Shown here: positions 25,944 through 34,302 of the stretch, one piece after another
How positions within the stretch are numbered: position 1 is the stretch's first letter
Layout: each line of letters opens with the position of its first letter
DNA from: Bordetella genomosp. 13
GTDB taxonomy: Bacteria > Pseudomonadota > Gammaproteobacteria > Burkholderiales > Burkholderiaceae_B
Direction: 5' to 3'
DNA: 64,000 nucleotides
NCBI RefSeq assembly: GCF_007679965.1
Contig: NZ_VEHL01000001.1
Coordinates: forward strand, 1,178,001 to 1,242,000
Notes under the pieces: generated by a model
Seen by the model: only the letters and a program-made list of their open reading frames with translations
The model's database searches: none
Told to the model about the DNA's origin: nothing
Program-made: the position numbers and the translations under genes

Positions 25944-26795
25944 GACTCCCCTCTCGACATCGATGCCGTGCGGGCTTTCGTACGTATCGCCGAATTCGGC
26001 AGCTTCACGCACGCCGCGGACAGCATGCGCACCACGCAGTCCGCGGTCAGCCTGAAGCTCAAGCGACTGGAGACGCGGCTGGGCGTGCGGCTCGTGGAGC
26101 GCACCCCGCGGCATGTCCAGCTCTCGACGCATGGCATAGCGTTCCTGGAGCATGCGCGAGGCTTGCTGGAAGTGCACGACCGCGCGTTGACCTCGTGCGC
26201 CGGGGAGCGTCAGCGCCTGTCGATCGGTATCAGCGACCACGTGGCAGGACCGGAACTGCCCGCGCTGATCGCTCGCATGAGCGCGCAAGCCCCGCAATTG
26301 CTCATCGACATCCGTATCGCGACGTCGGTGGATCTGCTGCAACGCTTCGATCGGCGCGAACTGGATGCTGCCATCGTGCGCATGGATACGGGCAGGAACG
26401 ACGGGGAACTGGTGACGGACGAGCCCTTCGGTTGGTTCGCCGCGCCGGGCTGGCAGCATCCCACGGGCGAGCCGCTGCCCTTGGCCACGATGGCCGAGCC
26501 GTGCGGCGTGCGCGCGACGGCCGAACAGGCGCTGGATCAGGCGGGCGTGCCGTGGCGGGAGGTATTTGTCGGCGGCGGTGTCGCGGCTGTCGTTGCCGCG
26601 GTCATGGCAGGCCTGGGCGTGGCCGCGCTGGCACCTCGCATGCTGCCGCTGGGCGCGGAGGACGTAGGCCGTAGGCTTCGGCTTCCTGAGCTGCCGCGTT
26701 TGCCGGTGCTGTTGCATACCCGATCACGCACAGGTCGGTCACGCGATGCGCTGGATGCGCTGGCGGCAGCGTTCAGAAGCGTGGTGCGGGAGTAG
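25938..26795 (+). CDS. LysR family transcriptional regulator
   Basis: A 285-residue LysR protein. The DNA-binding part includes V-R-A-F-V-R-I-A-E-F-G-S-F-T-H-A-A-D and the recognition helix T-T-Q-S-A-V-S-L-K-L. The effector domain ends near 285. It starts at the ATG at 25938, where the right arm of the long dyad overlaps the start. Divergent tautomerase suggests a role in catabolism of an unsaturated or halogenated acid. No other target is visible. Confidence 0.9.
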   Translation: MNDSPLDIDAVRAFVRIAEFGSFTHAADSMRTTQSAVSLKLKRLETRLGVRLVERTPRHVQLSTHGIAFLEHARGLLEVHDRALTSCAGERQRLSIGISDHVAGPELPALIARMSAQAPQLLIDIRIATSVDLLQRFDRRELDAAIVRMDTGRNDGELVTDEPFGWFAAPGWQHPTGEPLPLATMAEPCGVRATAEQALDQAGVPWREVFVGGGVAAVVAAVMAGLGVAALAPRMLPLGAEDVGRRLRLPELPRLPVLLHTRSRTGRSRDALDALAAAFRSVVRE

Positions 26796-26890
26796 GGAAC
26801 ATCGGGCCGCGGAAGTAGCGCCGCCGGCAAGGCCCGTAGGGGCAGGGCACGATAAAAGTCGTTGCCCTGCATGGCGCCTGCCGGAAAATG

Positions 26891-26915
26891 AAAAAAGGAG
26901 CCGTAAGGCTCCTTT
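26891..26915 (-). terminator. Rho-independent terminator after tRNA-Gly
   Basis: AAAGGAGCC pairs perfectly with GGCTCCTTT across GTAA; the minus-strand product ends in six T. It lies 47 nt beyond the tRNA 3' end. Confidence 0.85.
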
Positions 26916-26961
26916 CTTGCTTGGGTTTCACAAGGCGCATCGTGCGTTGTGAACTTGAATC

Positions 26962-27037
26962 TGGAGCGGGAGACGAGTCTCGAACTCGCGACCTCAACCT
27001 TGGCAAGGTTGCGCTCTACCAACTGAGCTACTCCCGC
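26962..27037 (-). tRNA. tRNA-Gly (anticodon GCC), second copy
   Basis: Identical over 76 nt to the copies at 10846-10921 and 32127-32202, with encoded CCA and anticodon GCC. The flanks differ, apart from a few bases at the 3' end. A 13-base triple repeat lies directly upstream of its 5' end. Confidence 0.97.
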
Positions 27038-27074
27038 ATATTCCACGCGCATATTCCACGCGCATATTCCACGT
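27036..27074. repeat. Three tandem copies of a 13-base unit upstream of tRNA-Gly
   Basis: GCATATTCCACGC occurs three times head to tail (the last copy ends in T instead of C). The first copy overlaps the first two bases of the tRNA gene, so the array lies in its promoter/leader region. The other two tRNA-Gly copies do not have it. Confidence 0.9.
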
Positions 27075-27192
27075 ATTTTGGCTGCTTTCAGCAGTCGTTC
27101 CGCGAAAGAAAAAGATTATAGCCCGTTTTGTGAATTTGTCCACCGGGCCGTGGCTACGTGGGTAGGCGCGCCATCGTGCCGATGCTTTTATC

Positions 27193-27621
27193 ATGTCGCA
27201 TATGTCGACTTCCCACCCCAAAGGCCCCGCGCCCGCCCACGACAAGCTCCGCCTGGACAAATGGCTGTGGGCCGCGCGTTTCTACAAGACCCGCAGCCTG
27301 GCCGCCCAGGAGGTGGAGAAGGGCCGCGTGCTGGTCAATGGCCAGGGCGCCAAGCCGGCGCGCGAGGTGCGGGCCGGCGACCGGATCGTCGTGCGCCGCC
27401 AGGAACACGACATGGAAGTGGAGGTGCGCGGCCTCAGCGCCGTGCGCGGACCAGCGCCGGTCGCCGCGTTGCTTTACGAGGAAACGCCCGACAGCCAGGC
27501 TAGCCGGCAGCGCGCCGCCGAGCAGCGCCGCCTGGCGCCCGAACCGGCGCAGACCATCTCCGACGGCCGGCCGACCAAGCGCGACCGGCGCCGGCTGTCC
27601 CAGTGGCGCGACGGCGGGTGA
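27193..27621 (+). CDS. hslR: Hsp15-like RNA-binding S4 domain protein
   Basis: A 142-residue protein with an S4 domain at about 18-80: R-L-D-K-W-L-W-A-A-R-F-Y-K-T-R-S, then V-E-K-G-R-V-L-V-N-G. The basic C-terminal tail (T-K-R-D-R-R-R) fits Hsp15, which binds the 50S-nascent-chain complex after heat stress and frees stalled subunits. No heat-shock promoter is obvious upstream. An ATG nine bases downstream is an alternative start. The short Ser/Pro-rich start is species-specific. Confidence 0.88.
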   Translation: MSHMSTSHPKGPAPAHDKLRLDKWLWAARFYKTRSLAAQEVEKGRVLVNGQGAKPAREVRAGDRIVVRRQEHDMEVEVRGLSAVRGPAPVAALLYEETPDSQASRQRAAEQRRLAPEPAQTISDGRPTKRDRRRLSQWRDGG

Positions 27622-27819
27622 CCGTTTCCGGCCGCTCGCCCCCGGTGCCGTGGCATCCGGGCATAGCGGTATAGCCATCGTGTCGTTCGGCCCCGTGCCG
27701 CGCGGGTATATGCTGGACGGCGATGCCTGGATCCCCCGGCGTTCTCCACACCGCAGTCCAGGGCGGTGGCGCATTCACGGGAGCCGGGCTTCCCACCCGC
27801 GCAGCGGGCCGGATTCCCC

Positions 27820-29145
27820 ATGACCGACCGACGTCAACTCAAGCTGGGCGCCTTCATGCGGCCCGTCAGCATCCACACCGGCGCGTGGCGCTATCCCGGC
27901 GCCTATCCCGACGCCAACTTCAATTTCGCGCACCTCAAGCGCTTCGCGCAGACGCTGGAGCGCGCCCGCTTCGACGCCTTCTTCATGGCGGACCACCTGG
28001 CGCTGCTGAACATGCCGCGCGAAGCGCTGAAGCGCAGCCATACGGCGACCTCCTTCGAGCCCTTCACGCTGCTGTCCGCGCTCAGCCAGGTCACCGAACG
28101 CATCGGGCTGGTGGCCACGGCGTCCACCACTTTCGACGAGCCGTTCCACATCGCGCGGCGCTTCGCGTCGCTGGACCACCTGAGCAACGGGCGCGCGGGC
28201 TGGAACATCGTGACGACCTCGAATCCGGACGCGGCCCGCAACTTCGGGCGCGAGGAGCATCTCGAGCACGGCGAACGCTATGCGCGGGCACGCGAGTTCT
28301 ACGACGTGGTGACCGGGCTGTGGGACAGCTGGGCCGACGATGCCTTCGTGCGCGACGCGCAGAGCGGCGTCTATTTCGATCCGGACCGTCTGCATACGCT
28401 GGATCACCAGGGCAGGTACCTGTCCGTGCGCGGGCCGCTGCACATCGCCCGGCCGGTGCAGGGCTGGCCGGTCATCGTGCAGGCGGGCGCCTCCGAGCCA
28501 GGCAAGCAGCTGGCGGCCGAGACGGCCGAGGTCGTTTTCACGGCGCAGGCCACGCTGGAGGACGGCCAGCGGTTCTATGCCGACGTCAAATCGCGCATGG
28601 ACAGGCTGGGCCGCTCGCGGGACCACCTGAAGATCCTGCCGGGCGCGCTGGTCGTGGTGGGCGATACGGACGAGCACGCGCGCGAGATCCGGGCGCACCT
28701 GGACAGCCTCGTCCATTACGAAAGCGCCATCGCCTCGCTGTCGATCGCGCTGGGCCATGATGCTTCGGGTTTCGATCCGGACAGTCCCTTGCCCGACGTG
28801 CCCGAAACCAATGCCAGCAAGAGCAGCCGCGAGCGCGTGCTGCTGCTGGCGCGCCGCGAGGGCCTGACCGTGCGGCAGTTGGCGCAGCGCCTGGGCGGCT
28901 ACGCCGGGCTGGCCTTCGTGGGCTCGGCCCGCACCATCGCGGACCAGATGCAGCAGTGGCTGGACACCGAGGGTTCCGACGGCTTCAACGTGATGTTCCC
29001 CTGGCTGCCCGGCGGTCTGGACGCCTTCGTGGAGCAGGTGGTGCCGGAACTGCAACGCCGTGGCATTTTTCGCCGCGAGTACGAAGGCGGCACTTTGCGC
29101 GAGAACCTGGGCCTGCCTCGGCCGGCGAACCGCTTCTTCCGCTAG
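27820..29145 (+). CDS. LLM class flavin-dependent oxidoreductase (NtaA/SnaA/DszA family)
   Basis: A 441-residue flavin-dependent monooxygenase. Signatures are H-T-G-A-W-R-Y-P near the start, F-F-M-A-D-H, and G-R-A-G-W-N-I-V-T-T-S near 125-135. The family uses FMNH2 from a separate reductase to oxidise sulfur compounds, nitrilotriacetate and sulfonates. No flavin reductase is adjacent, so the reductant must come from elsewhere. The ATG at 27820 is used because the earlier in-frame start adds a Pro-rich tail outside the domain. It is followed by an SDR gene 130 nt later, and the pair may be co-transcribed. Confidence 0.9.
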   Translation: MTDRRQLKLGAFMRPVSIHTGAWRYPGAYPDANFNFAHLKRFAQTLERARFDAFFMADHLALLNMPREALKRSHTATSFEPFTLLSALSQVTERIGLVATASTTFDEPFHIARRFASLDHLSNGRAGWNIVTTSNPDAARNFGREEHLEHGERYARAREFYDVVTGLWDSWADDAFVRDAQSGVYFDPDRLHTLDHQGRYLSVRGPLHIARPVQGWPVIVQAGASEPGKQLAAETAEVVFTAQATLEDGQRFYADVKSRMDRLGRSRDHLKILPGALVVVGDTDEHAREIRAHLDSLVHYESAIASLSIALGHDASGFDPDSPLPDVPETNASKSSRERVLLLARREGLTVRQLAQRLGGYAGLAFVGSARTIADQMQQWLDTEGSDGFNVMFPWLPGGLDAFVEQVVPELQRRGIFRREYEGGTLRENLGLPRPANRFFR

Positions 29146-29275
29146 GGGCGGCATCCGGGGGCGCAGGCGCGCCTGGCGCCGGGGCTGCCGCCCCCCGGCA
29201 TGGGAACGGCGTTTGCGGCCTCCTGGCCTTCGCGGCGCGACACGCGCGCCGCGACCCGATACAGGAGCGATATCC

Positions 29276-30286
29276 ATGAAACTCCGACTGAAACCCCTAC
29301 GCGCCCAGGTCATCGTGATCACCGGGGCCGGCAGTGGCATCGGCGCGGCCACGGCCCGCATGGCGGCGCGCGAAGGCGCCCGGCTGGTGCTGTGCGGCCG
29401 CGGCGAAGAGGCGCTGACCCGCCTGGCCGAGGACATCGTGCGCGACGGCGGCCAGGCCAAGGTGGTGACGGCCGATACGGGCGTGCCCGAGGACCACGAG
29501 CGCGTCCTGCAGCGCGCGCTCGACACCTATGGCCGCGTCGACACCTGGGTCAACAATGCCGGCGTCTCGATCTTCGGCACGCTGGAAGACGTCCCCCTGG
29601 AAGACCAGCGCAAGCTGTTCGAGACCGACTACTGGGGCGTGGTGTACGGCTCGATGACGGCCGTGCGGCACATGAAGCGCTCGGGTGGCGGCGCGCTGAT
29701 CAACCTGGGCAGCGAAGTGTCGGACCGCGCGGTGCCGCTGCAGGGCGCGTATTCCGCGGCCAAGCATGCGGTGAAGGGCTTCACCGATGCCTTGCGCATG
29801 GAGCTGCGCGAAGCGCGTGCGCCGATATCGGTCACGCTGATCAAGCCCGCGTCCATCTCCACCGGCTTCACCGAGCATGCCCGCAACTACATGGACGTCG
29901 AGCCGCAGTTGCCCCCGCCCGTCTATGCCCCTGAGATGGTGGCGGAAGCCATCCTGCACGCGGCGCAGCACCCCGTGCGGGACGTGTACGTGGGCGGCGC
30001 CTCGCGTGCCATCTCGGTGGTGGGGCAGAACATGCCCGGCCTGGCCGACCGCATGGCGGGCTGGCTGATGCGCAACCAGCGCGGCAAGGGTCCGTCGGTG
30101 GGCCTCTCGGATTCGCTGTACGAGGGCGGTGGCGCGCATCCCGCCACCGAGCAGTCCGGCCGGCGGCGCAGCGTATACACCTCCGCGGCGCTGAACAGCG
30201 GCACGACGTGGCTGGCGGCCGCCGCGCTGATCGGCGGGGCCGCGCTGTGGATGCGGCGCGAGAAGCATCGGGGCGCGCTGGAGTAG
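29276..30286 (+). CDS. SDR family oxidoreductase with a C-terminal membrane anchor
   Basis: A 336-residue short-chain dehydrogenase, longer than the usual 250. The cofactor site is T-G-A-G-S-G-I-G near 16-23, N-N-A-G near 90, and the catalytic Y-S-A-A-K near 160. Residues beyond 250 form a tail that ends in a hydrophobic segment, W-L-A-A-A-A-L-I-G-G-A-A-L-W-M, flanked by R-R-E-K, which looks like a single membrane anchor at about 308-324. CAGGAG at 29262 supports the ATG at 29276. The enzyme probably acts on a lipid-like or membrane-linked substrate; this is inference from the anchor. Confidence 0.88.
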   Translation: MKLRLKPLRAQVIVITGAGSGIGAATARMAAREGARLVLCGRGEEALTRLAEDIVRDGGQAKVVTADTGVPEDHERVLQRALDTYGRVDTWVNNAGVSIFGTLEDVPLEDQRKLFETDYWGVVYGSMTAVRHMKRSGGGALINLGSEVSDRAVPLQGAYSAAKHAVKGFTDALRMELREARAPISVTLIKPASISTGFTEHARNYMDVEPQLPPPVYAPEMVAEAILHAAQHPVRDVYVGGASRAISVVGQNMPGLADRMAGWLMRNQRGKGPSVGLSDSLYEGGGAHPATEQSGRRRSVYTSAALNSGTTWLAAAALIGGAALWMRREKHRGALE

Positions 30287-30369
30287 GGCGCGCGCCCTGC
30301 GACGGAAGGCGCCGCCTGTGCGGTGGCCGGGCCGGCGGCGGCTCGGTAGCGCGCTGGCCGCTGTTCCGG

Positions 30370-31581
30370 TCAGCCTGGCGGCCGTGCGTCGGGCGCGGCG
30401 TCGGGCATCACGCCCACGTAGCGCCCGCGCGGCCGGATCACCTGGCTTTCGCTCAGTTGTTCCAGGCTGTGCGCCAGCAGTCCCACGCTGCGCGCCGTGG
30501 CAAACAGGCAGAAGGCTGCGTCGGCGGGCAGCCGATGGTGCGCCACCATGGCCGCCAGCGCGGCGTCGATGTTCGGCTGCAGGCCGGTCAGCTCGGTGAC
30601 CTTGCGGATGAAGCGCGCGATCACCTGGGGCGGTTCGAACAGGCCCAGCAGGGCCGTGGCACGCGGATCGCCGTCTGGATACAGGTGATGGCCGAAGCCT
30701 GCCAGCGGCAGGCCCGACGACAGGTAGTGGGCGATGACCTGATCTTCGCCGACGCGCTCCACCTCGCTGAACAAGGCCTGCACGCGGCCCGACGCATCGC
30801 CATGCAGGGGTGCGGCCAGGGTGGTCAGTCCTGTCAGCAGGCAGGCCGGCAGAGACGCGGCGTTAGAGGCCGCGATGCGCGCGGCGAATGCCGAGCTGGT
30901 CAGCTCGTGATCCATCAGCATCACCATGGCGGTGCGCAGATGCTCCGCCACGCGCGCCGGCTGTTTCCAGCCCTGCGCGAAGCGCAGGTGCAGCGGCGCA
31001 TTGCCGGGCTTGGCACCGAAGGCCTCGGCCAGCTGGCCCACCAGGTTCTGGCACTCGTTGTGCAGCACGCGCGTGGTGCGGCCGCGCGTGGAGTGCCCGG
31101 TGGCCGCCAGCCCACCCAGCAGGGTGAAGGCCGCCACGCGTCCCGGCGCCTCGCCCGGGGCGGCGCGGCCCTTGCCGCCGCGCGCCGCCGACGAGAAATC
31201 CACCGCCTGTTCGCTGTTCCACAGCAGCTGGGCCACCGACTCGACGGTGGCCGTGCGCGCCAGCGCCAGCGCGTCCTGGCCACGGTAGTACAGGCGCTGG
31301 CGCATGAAGGTGGACAGCGCGGTGGGGATGCTGGGTTCCGAACCGAACAGGGTATTGGCGGCCAGCGTCTCGTGCTTGCGCCCCGCCTGTTTGCGCTTGG
31401 CCAGGTTGGCCACGTCCTCGGCGCGATACAGGCTGCGGCGCGTGTCGGCCGGGTCGGTCATCACCTCGAGCTTGCCGCGGCTGACGTAGGCGTAGATCGT
31501 CTGCGGCCGCACGGCCAGCAGGCTGCACGCCTCGGCCATCGAAATCCAGGAAACCAAGCTCGTTCCAGTCGATCCAGTCAA
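30370..31581 (-). CDS. Citrate synthase family protein with an N-terminal HTH-like domain
   Basis: A 403-residue protein. Residues about 10-45 (A-E-A-C-S-L-L-A-V-R-P-Q-T-I-Y-A-Y-V-S-R-G) form a MerR/excisionase-like helix-turn-helix. The rest is a citrate synthase fold with the characteristic G-F-G-H-x-x-Y-x-x-G-D-P-R-A motif. The fusion is known in proteobacteria; whether the HTH binds DNA or only helps oligomerise is open. The product may be citrate or a 2-methylcitrate-like acid. The start is uncertain: TTG at 31581 preserves the conserved W-I-S start of the domain, while the first ATG (31539) would lose it. Confidence 0.88.
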   Translation of the reverse strand: MTGSTGTSLVSWISMAEACSLLAVRPQTIYAYVSRGKLEVMTDPADTRRSLYRAEDVANLAKRKQAGRKHETLAANTLFGSEPSIPTALSTFMRQRLYYRGQDALALARTATVESVAQLLWNSEQAVDFSSAARGGKGRAAPGEAPGRVAAFTLLGGLAATGHSTRGRTTRVLHNECQNLVGQLAEAFGAKPGNAPLHLRFAQGWKQPARVAEHLRTAMVMLMDHELTSSAFAARIAASNAASLPACLLTGLTTLAAPLHGDASGRVQALFSEVERVGEDQVIAHYLSSGLPLAGFGHHLYPDGDPRATALLGLFEPPQVIARFIRKVTELTGLQPNIDAALAAMVAHHRLPADAAFCLFATARSVGLLAHSLEQLSESQVIRPRGRYVGVMPDAAPDARPPG

Positions 31582-31596
31582 GATTCAGACTTTTAT

Positions 31597-31619
31597 ATAT
31601 TGATTTAAAAGATCAATAT
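31597..31619. promoter_or_regulatory. Dyad upstream of the citrate synthase gene
   Basis: ATATTGAT-N7-ATCAATAT is a perfect 8-base inverted repeat in an AT-rich gap between the citrate synthase gene and the broken MocR-type gene. Its location suits an operator. The regulator that bound it may have been the protein now decayed next door. Confidence 0.5.
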
Positions 31620-31687
31620 TGCCATGGTAATCAAGGATTGAATGCCGCCGTCGCATTCGAATCCGGACCAGATCATGGTGTTGGCCG

Positions 31688-32035
31688 GTCTATGCGCGCC
31701 GGCGCGACGCGTCGATGCGCCTGCTGCAACGGGCCGCGGGCGACGAGCCCTGCGCGTCGGCGGCCAGCACGCGGGCTTTCTTCTGGTGTGGTGGCTGCCC
31801 GAAGGCCGGGATGCGGCAACGCTGATCGCCGACGCGCGCGTCCTGGGCGTCGGGCTGGAGCCGACGTCGGCCTTCTGCCGAAACGTCGATCGCCTGCGCG
31901 GTGGTGATCGGCTACAGCGCCTTGCCCGATCACGCGCTGCAGCGCTTTGGCGAAATGCTGCTGCGTCGCGGCCCTCTTCAGCGCGATGCAGCGCTTCCAC
32001 CGGCGTCCGGCCCGCGCCAGCCGGGCCGGAAATGA
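31688..32035 (+). pseudogene. Degraded 3' end of a MocR-type (GntR/aminotransferase-like) regulator
   Basis: Translation in three pieces recovers a MocR C-terminus. [20 protein letters not shown] (from 31691, frame 2) is followed after a frameshift near 31750-31770 by [14 protein letters not shown] and [10 protein letters not shown] (frame 1). A second shift near 31880-31890 leads into [21 protein letters not shown] (frame 2), ending in TGA at 32033-32035. Only the last 110 or so residues remain; the N-terminal wHTH and PLP domain core are gone. It was probably divergent from the citrate synthase gene. Confidence 0.72.
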
Positions 32036-32037
32036 CG

Positions 32038-32066
32038 AAGGGGCGCATCTCTCGATGTCGCCCCTT
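32038..32066 (-). terminator. Hairpin after tRNA-Gly (possible terminator)
   Basis: AAGGGGCG-CATC and GATG-T-CGCCCCTT form a hairpin with one bulged base, 61 nt beyond the tRNA end. The following tract is not strongly T-rich, so termination would be weak or factor-dependent. Confidence 0.5.
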
Positions 32067-32126
32067 GCTGTCGCGGTCTGGCGGCGGCTCGTGCGGACAA
32101 GCCTGGATGCCGTGGACCAGAAATTC

Positions 32127-32202
32127 TGGAGCGGGAGACGAGTCTCGAACTCGCGACCTCAACCTTGGCAAGGTTGCGCTCTACCAACTGAGCTACTCCC
32201 GC
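32127..32202 (-). tRNA. tRNA-Gly (anticodon GCC), third copy
   Basis: Identical over 76 nt to the copies at 10846 and 26962, including the encoded CCA. It lies upstream of murB, on the opposite strand, so the two genes diverge. Confidence 0.97.
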
Positions 32203-32298
32203 GGAAGCCGCGAATTATATACACAAATCGGATCGCCGTGCAGGCGGCTCGCTCGTTCAAGTATCATCGCCCAGGTTCCCACGCCGCACCCGTCCGTC

Positions 32299-33375
32299 AT
32301 GCCCCAGTCCGCCGACCCCGCCGTCTCCGGCGCATCCCTGACGCCTTCCCCCTGCGACCTCACCACCGCCAATACCCTTGGCCTGGCCTCGCACGCGCCT
32401 GCCTGCATCATCCTGGACGACACGGCGCAGCTGACGGCCCTGTCCGACCTGGCCATCCAGCATCCTTCGCTGCTCATCCTGGGCGGAGGCAGCAACGTGG
32501 TGCTGCCCACGCGCGTGGCCGGCCTGGTGGCGCGCGTGGCGTTCAAGGGGATCGAACTCGTGGAGGAACGCCCCGACGCCCGGATCGTCGAGGCCGCCGG
32601 CGGCGAGAACTGGCATGGCTTCGTCGCGCACTGCATCGAGCAGGGCTGGGACGGCCTGGAGAACCTGGCGCTGATTCCCGGCACCGTCGGCGCGGCGCCC
32701 GTGCAGAACATCGGCGCCTACGGCGTCGAGCTGGACCAGCGCTTCGACAGCCTGCTGGCCTGGAACCTGCGTGATCGCCGCCTGGTGCGCATGACTGCGA
32801 AGGATTGCCGCTACGCCTATCGCGACAGCGTCTTCAAGCATGCCGAGCCCGGCACCTGGGTGATCGTGTCGGTGCGCTTCGCGCTGCCCCGGCCGTGGCA
32901 GCCCGTGCTGGACTATCCCGACCTGGGCCGCGACCCCCTCCTCAATCCGGGACCGCGCCGTCCCAGCGACGTCGCCGCGTATCCCACCGCCCGGGACGTG
33001 TTCGACGCCGTGTGCCGCATCCGGCGCGCCAAGCTGCCCGACCCTGCCGTCATCGGCAACGCGGGCAGCTTCTTCAAGAATCCGATCGTGGCCGCCGCGC
33101 AGCGCGACGACCTGCTGGCGCGCTTTCCCTCGCTGGTGTCGTACGCCCAGCCCGACGGCCGCTACAAGCTGGCGGCGGGCTGGCTGATCGACCAATGCGG
33201 CTGGAAGGGCAGGACGCAGGGCGCGGCCGGCGTGCACGACCGCCAGGCCCTGGTGCTGGTCAATCGCGGCGGCGCCAAGGCGGACGACATCCTGGACCTG
33301 GCCTCGGCCATCCAGCGCGACGTGGAAGAACGCTACGGCGTGCGGCTGGAGCGCGAGCCGGTGCTGGTGGCGTAA
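32299..33375 (+). CDS. murB: UDP-N-acetylenolpyruvoylglucosamine reductase
   Basis: A 358-residue FAD enzyme of peptidoglycan precursor synthesis, reducing the enolpyruvyl group with NADPH. FAD-site motifs are [10 protein letters not shown] and [17 protein letters not shown]; the catalytic serine is in [10 protein letters not shown]. The length and layout match the E. coli type I MurB. The ATG at 32299 begins a short, poorly conserved tail before the domain; longer in-frame upstream sequence belongs to the pseudogene and tRNA. A terminator separates it from convergent dapB. Confidence 0.95.
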   Translation: MPQSADPAVSGASLTPSPCDLTTANTLGLASHAPACIILDDTAQLTALSDLAIQHPSLLILGGGSNVVLPTRVAGLVARVAFKGIELVEERPDARIVEAAGGENWHGFVAHCIEQGWDGLENLALIPGTVGAAPVQNIGAYGVELDQRFDSLLAWNLRDRRLVRMTAKDCRYAYRDSVFKHAEPGTWVIVSVRFALPRPWQPVLDYPDLGRDPLLNPGPRRPSDVAAYPTARDVFDAVCRIRRAKLPDPAVIGNAGSFFKNPIVAAAQRDDLLARFPSLVSYAQPDGRYKLAAGWLIDQCGWKGRTQGAAGVHDRQALVLVNRGGAKADDILDLASAIQRDVEERYGVRLEREPVLVA

Positions 33376-33412
33376 GCCTGCTCGCGCGCCGGGCCCAGCC
33401 GCGCAAGCAATG

Positions 33413-33445
33413 AAAAAGGGCGGCCGCGCATCGCGGACCGCCCTT
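33413..33445. terminator. Bidirectional terminator between murB and dapB
   Basis: AAGGGCGG-CCGCG pairs with CGCGG-ACCGCCCTT (one mismatch) around a CAT loop. A-rich sequence precedes and T-rich sequence follows the core, so it can serve the two convergent genes. Confidence 0.85.
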
Positions 33446-33472
33446 GTCGGCAGACAGGCTGACTGAAGAACG

Positions 33473-34267
33473 TCAATCCAGTCCCAGCACCGCCTGCATG
33501 TCGTAGATGCCGGCCTGCTTCGATTCGAGGAAGCGCGCGGCGCGCAGCGAGCCCTCGGCGTAGTTGGCGCGGGTGGTGGAGCGGTGCGTGATCTCGATGC
33601 GCTCGCCCGTGCCGCAGAACATGACGGTGTGGTCGCCGACGATGTCGCCGCCGCGCACCACCGAGAAGCCGATGGAGCCGGGCTTGCGGGCGCCGGTCTC
33701 GCCATGGCGGGCCCATTCGGCCACGTCGGGCAGGGCCACGTCCCATGCCTTCGCCACGGTTTCGCCCATGCGCAGCGCCGTGCCCGAGGGCGCGTCGACC
33801 TTGTTGCGGTGGTGGGCCTCGAACACCTCGACGTCGTAGCCCGAGTTCAGGATCTTGGCCGCGATTTCCAGCAGCTTGAACGTGGCGTTCACGCCCACGC
33901 TCATGTTGGGCGCGAAGACGATGGCGATCTTCTGCGCCGCGACCTCGATGGCGGCGCGGCCGCTGTCGTCGAAGCCGGTGGTGCCGATGATCAGCTTGGT
34001 GCCGTGCCGCACGCAGGCCTTCAGGTGCTCCAGCGTGCCCTCGGGGCGCGTGAAGTCGATCAGGCAATCGGCGCCGGCCAGCGCGTCGAGCTGGTCGGTG
34101 ATGGCCACGCCGGTGGTGCGGCCCAGGAAGGCGCCGGCGTCCTGGCCCAGCGAGGGCGAGCCGGCGCGATCCAGCGCCACGGCCAGCTGCAGGTCGGAGG
34201 AATCGAGAACGGCCTCGATCAGCATGTGGCCCATGCGGCCACTGGCGCCCGCGATGGCGATACGCAT
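33473..34267 (-). CDS. dapB: 4-hydroxy-tetrahydrodipicolinate reductase
   Basis: A 264-residue enzyme of the lysine/diaminopimelate pathway. The N-terminal nucleotide fold begins [13 protein letters not shown]. The catalytic region is [13 protein letters not shown], near residues 150-162, with the family's His and Lys. A C-terminal strand-helix domain closes the tetramer. The ATG at 34267 is chosen because the upstream in-frame stretch is bamE in another frame. It follows bamE by 35 nt on the minus strand; both may share a transcript. Confidence 0.95.
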   Translation of the reverse strand: MRIAIAGASGRMGHMLIEAVLDSSDLQLAVALDRAGSPSLGQDAGAFLGRTTGVAITDQLDALAGADCLIDFTRPEGTLEHLKACVRHGTKLIIGTTGFDDSGRAAIEVAAQKIAIVFAPNMSVGVNATFKLLEIAAKILNSGYDVEVFEAHHRNKVDAPSGTALRMGETVAKAWDVALPDVAEWARHGETGARKPGSIGFSVVRGGDIVGDHTVMFCGTGERIEITHRSTTRANYAEGSLRAARFLESKQAGIYDMQAVLGLD

Positions 34268-34302
34268 GGAATTTCCTTGGATTTGGCTGGGCATGGCGGG
34301 CA

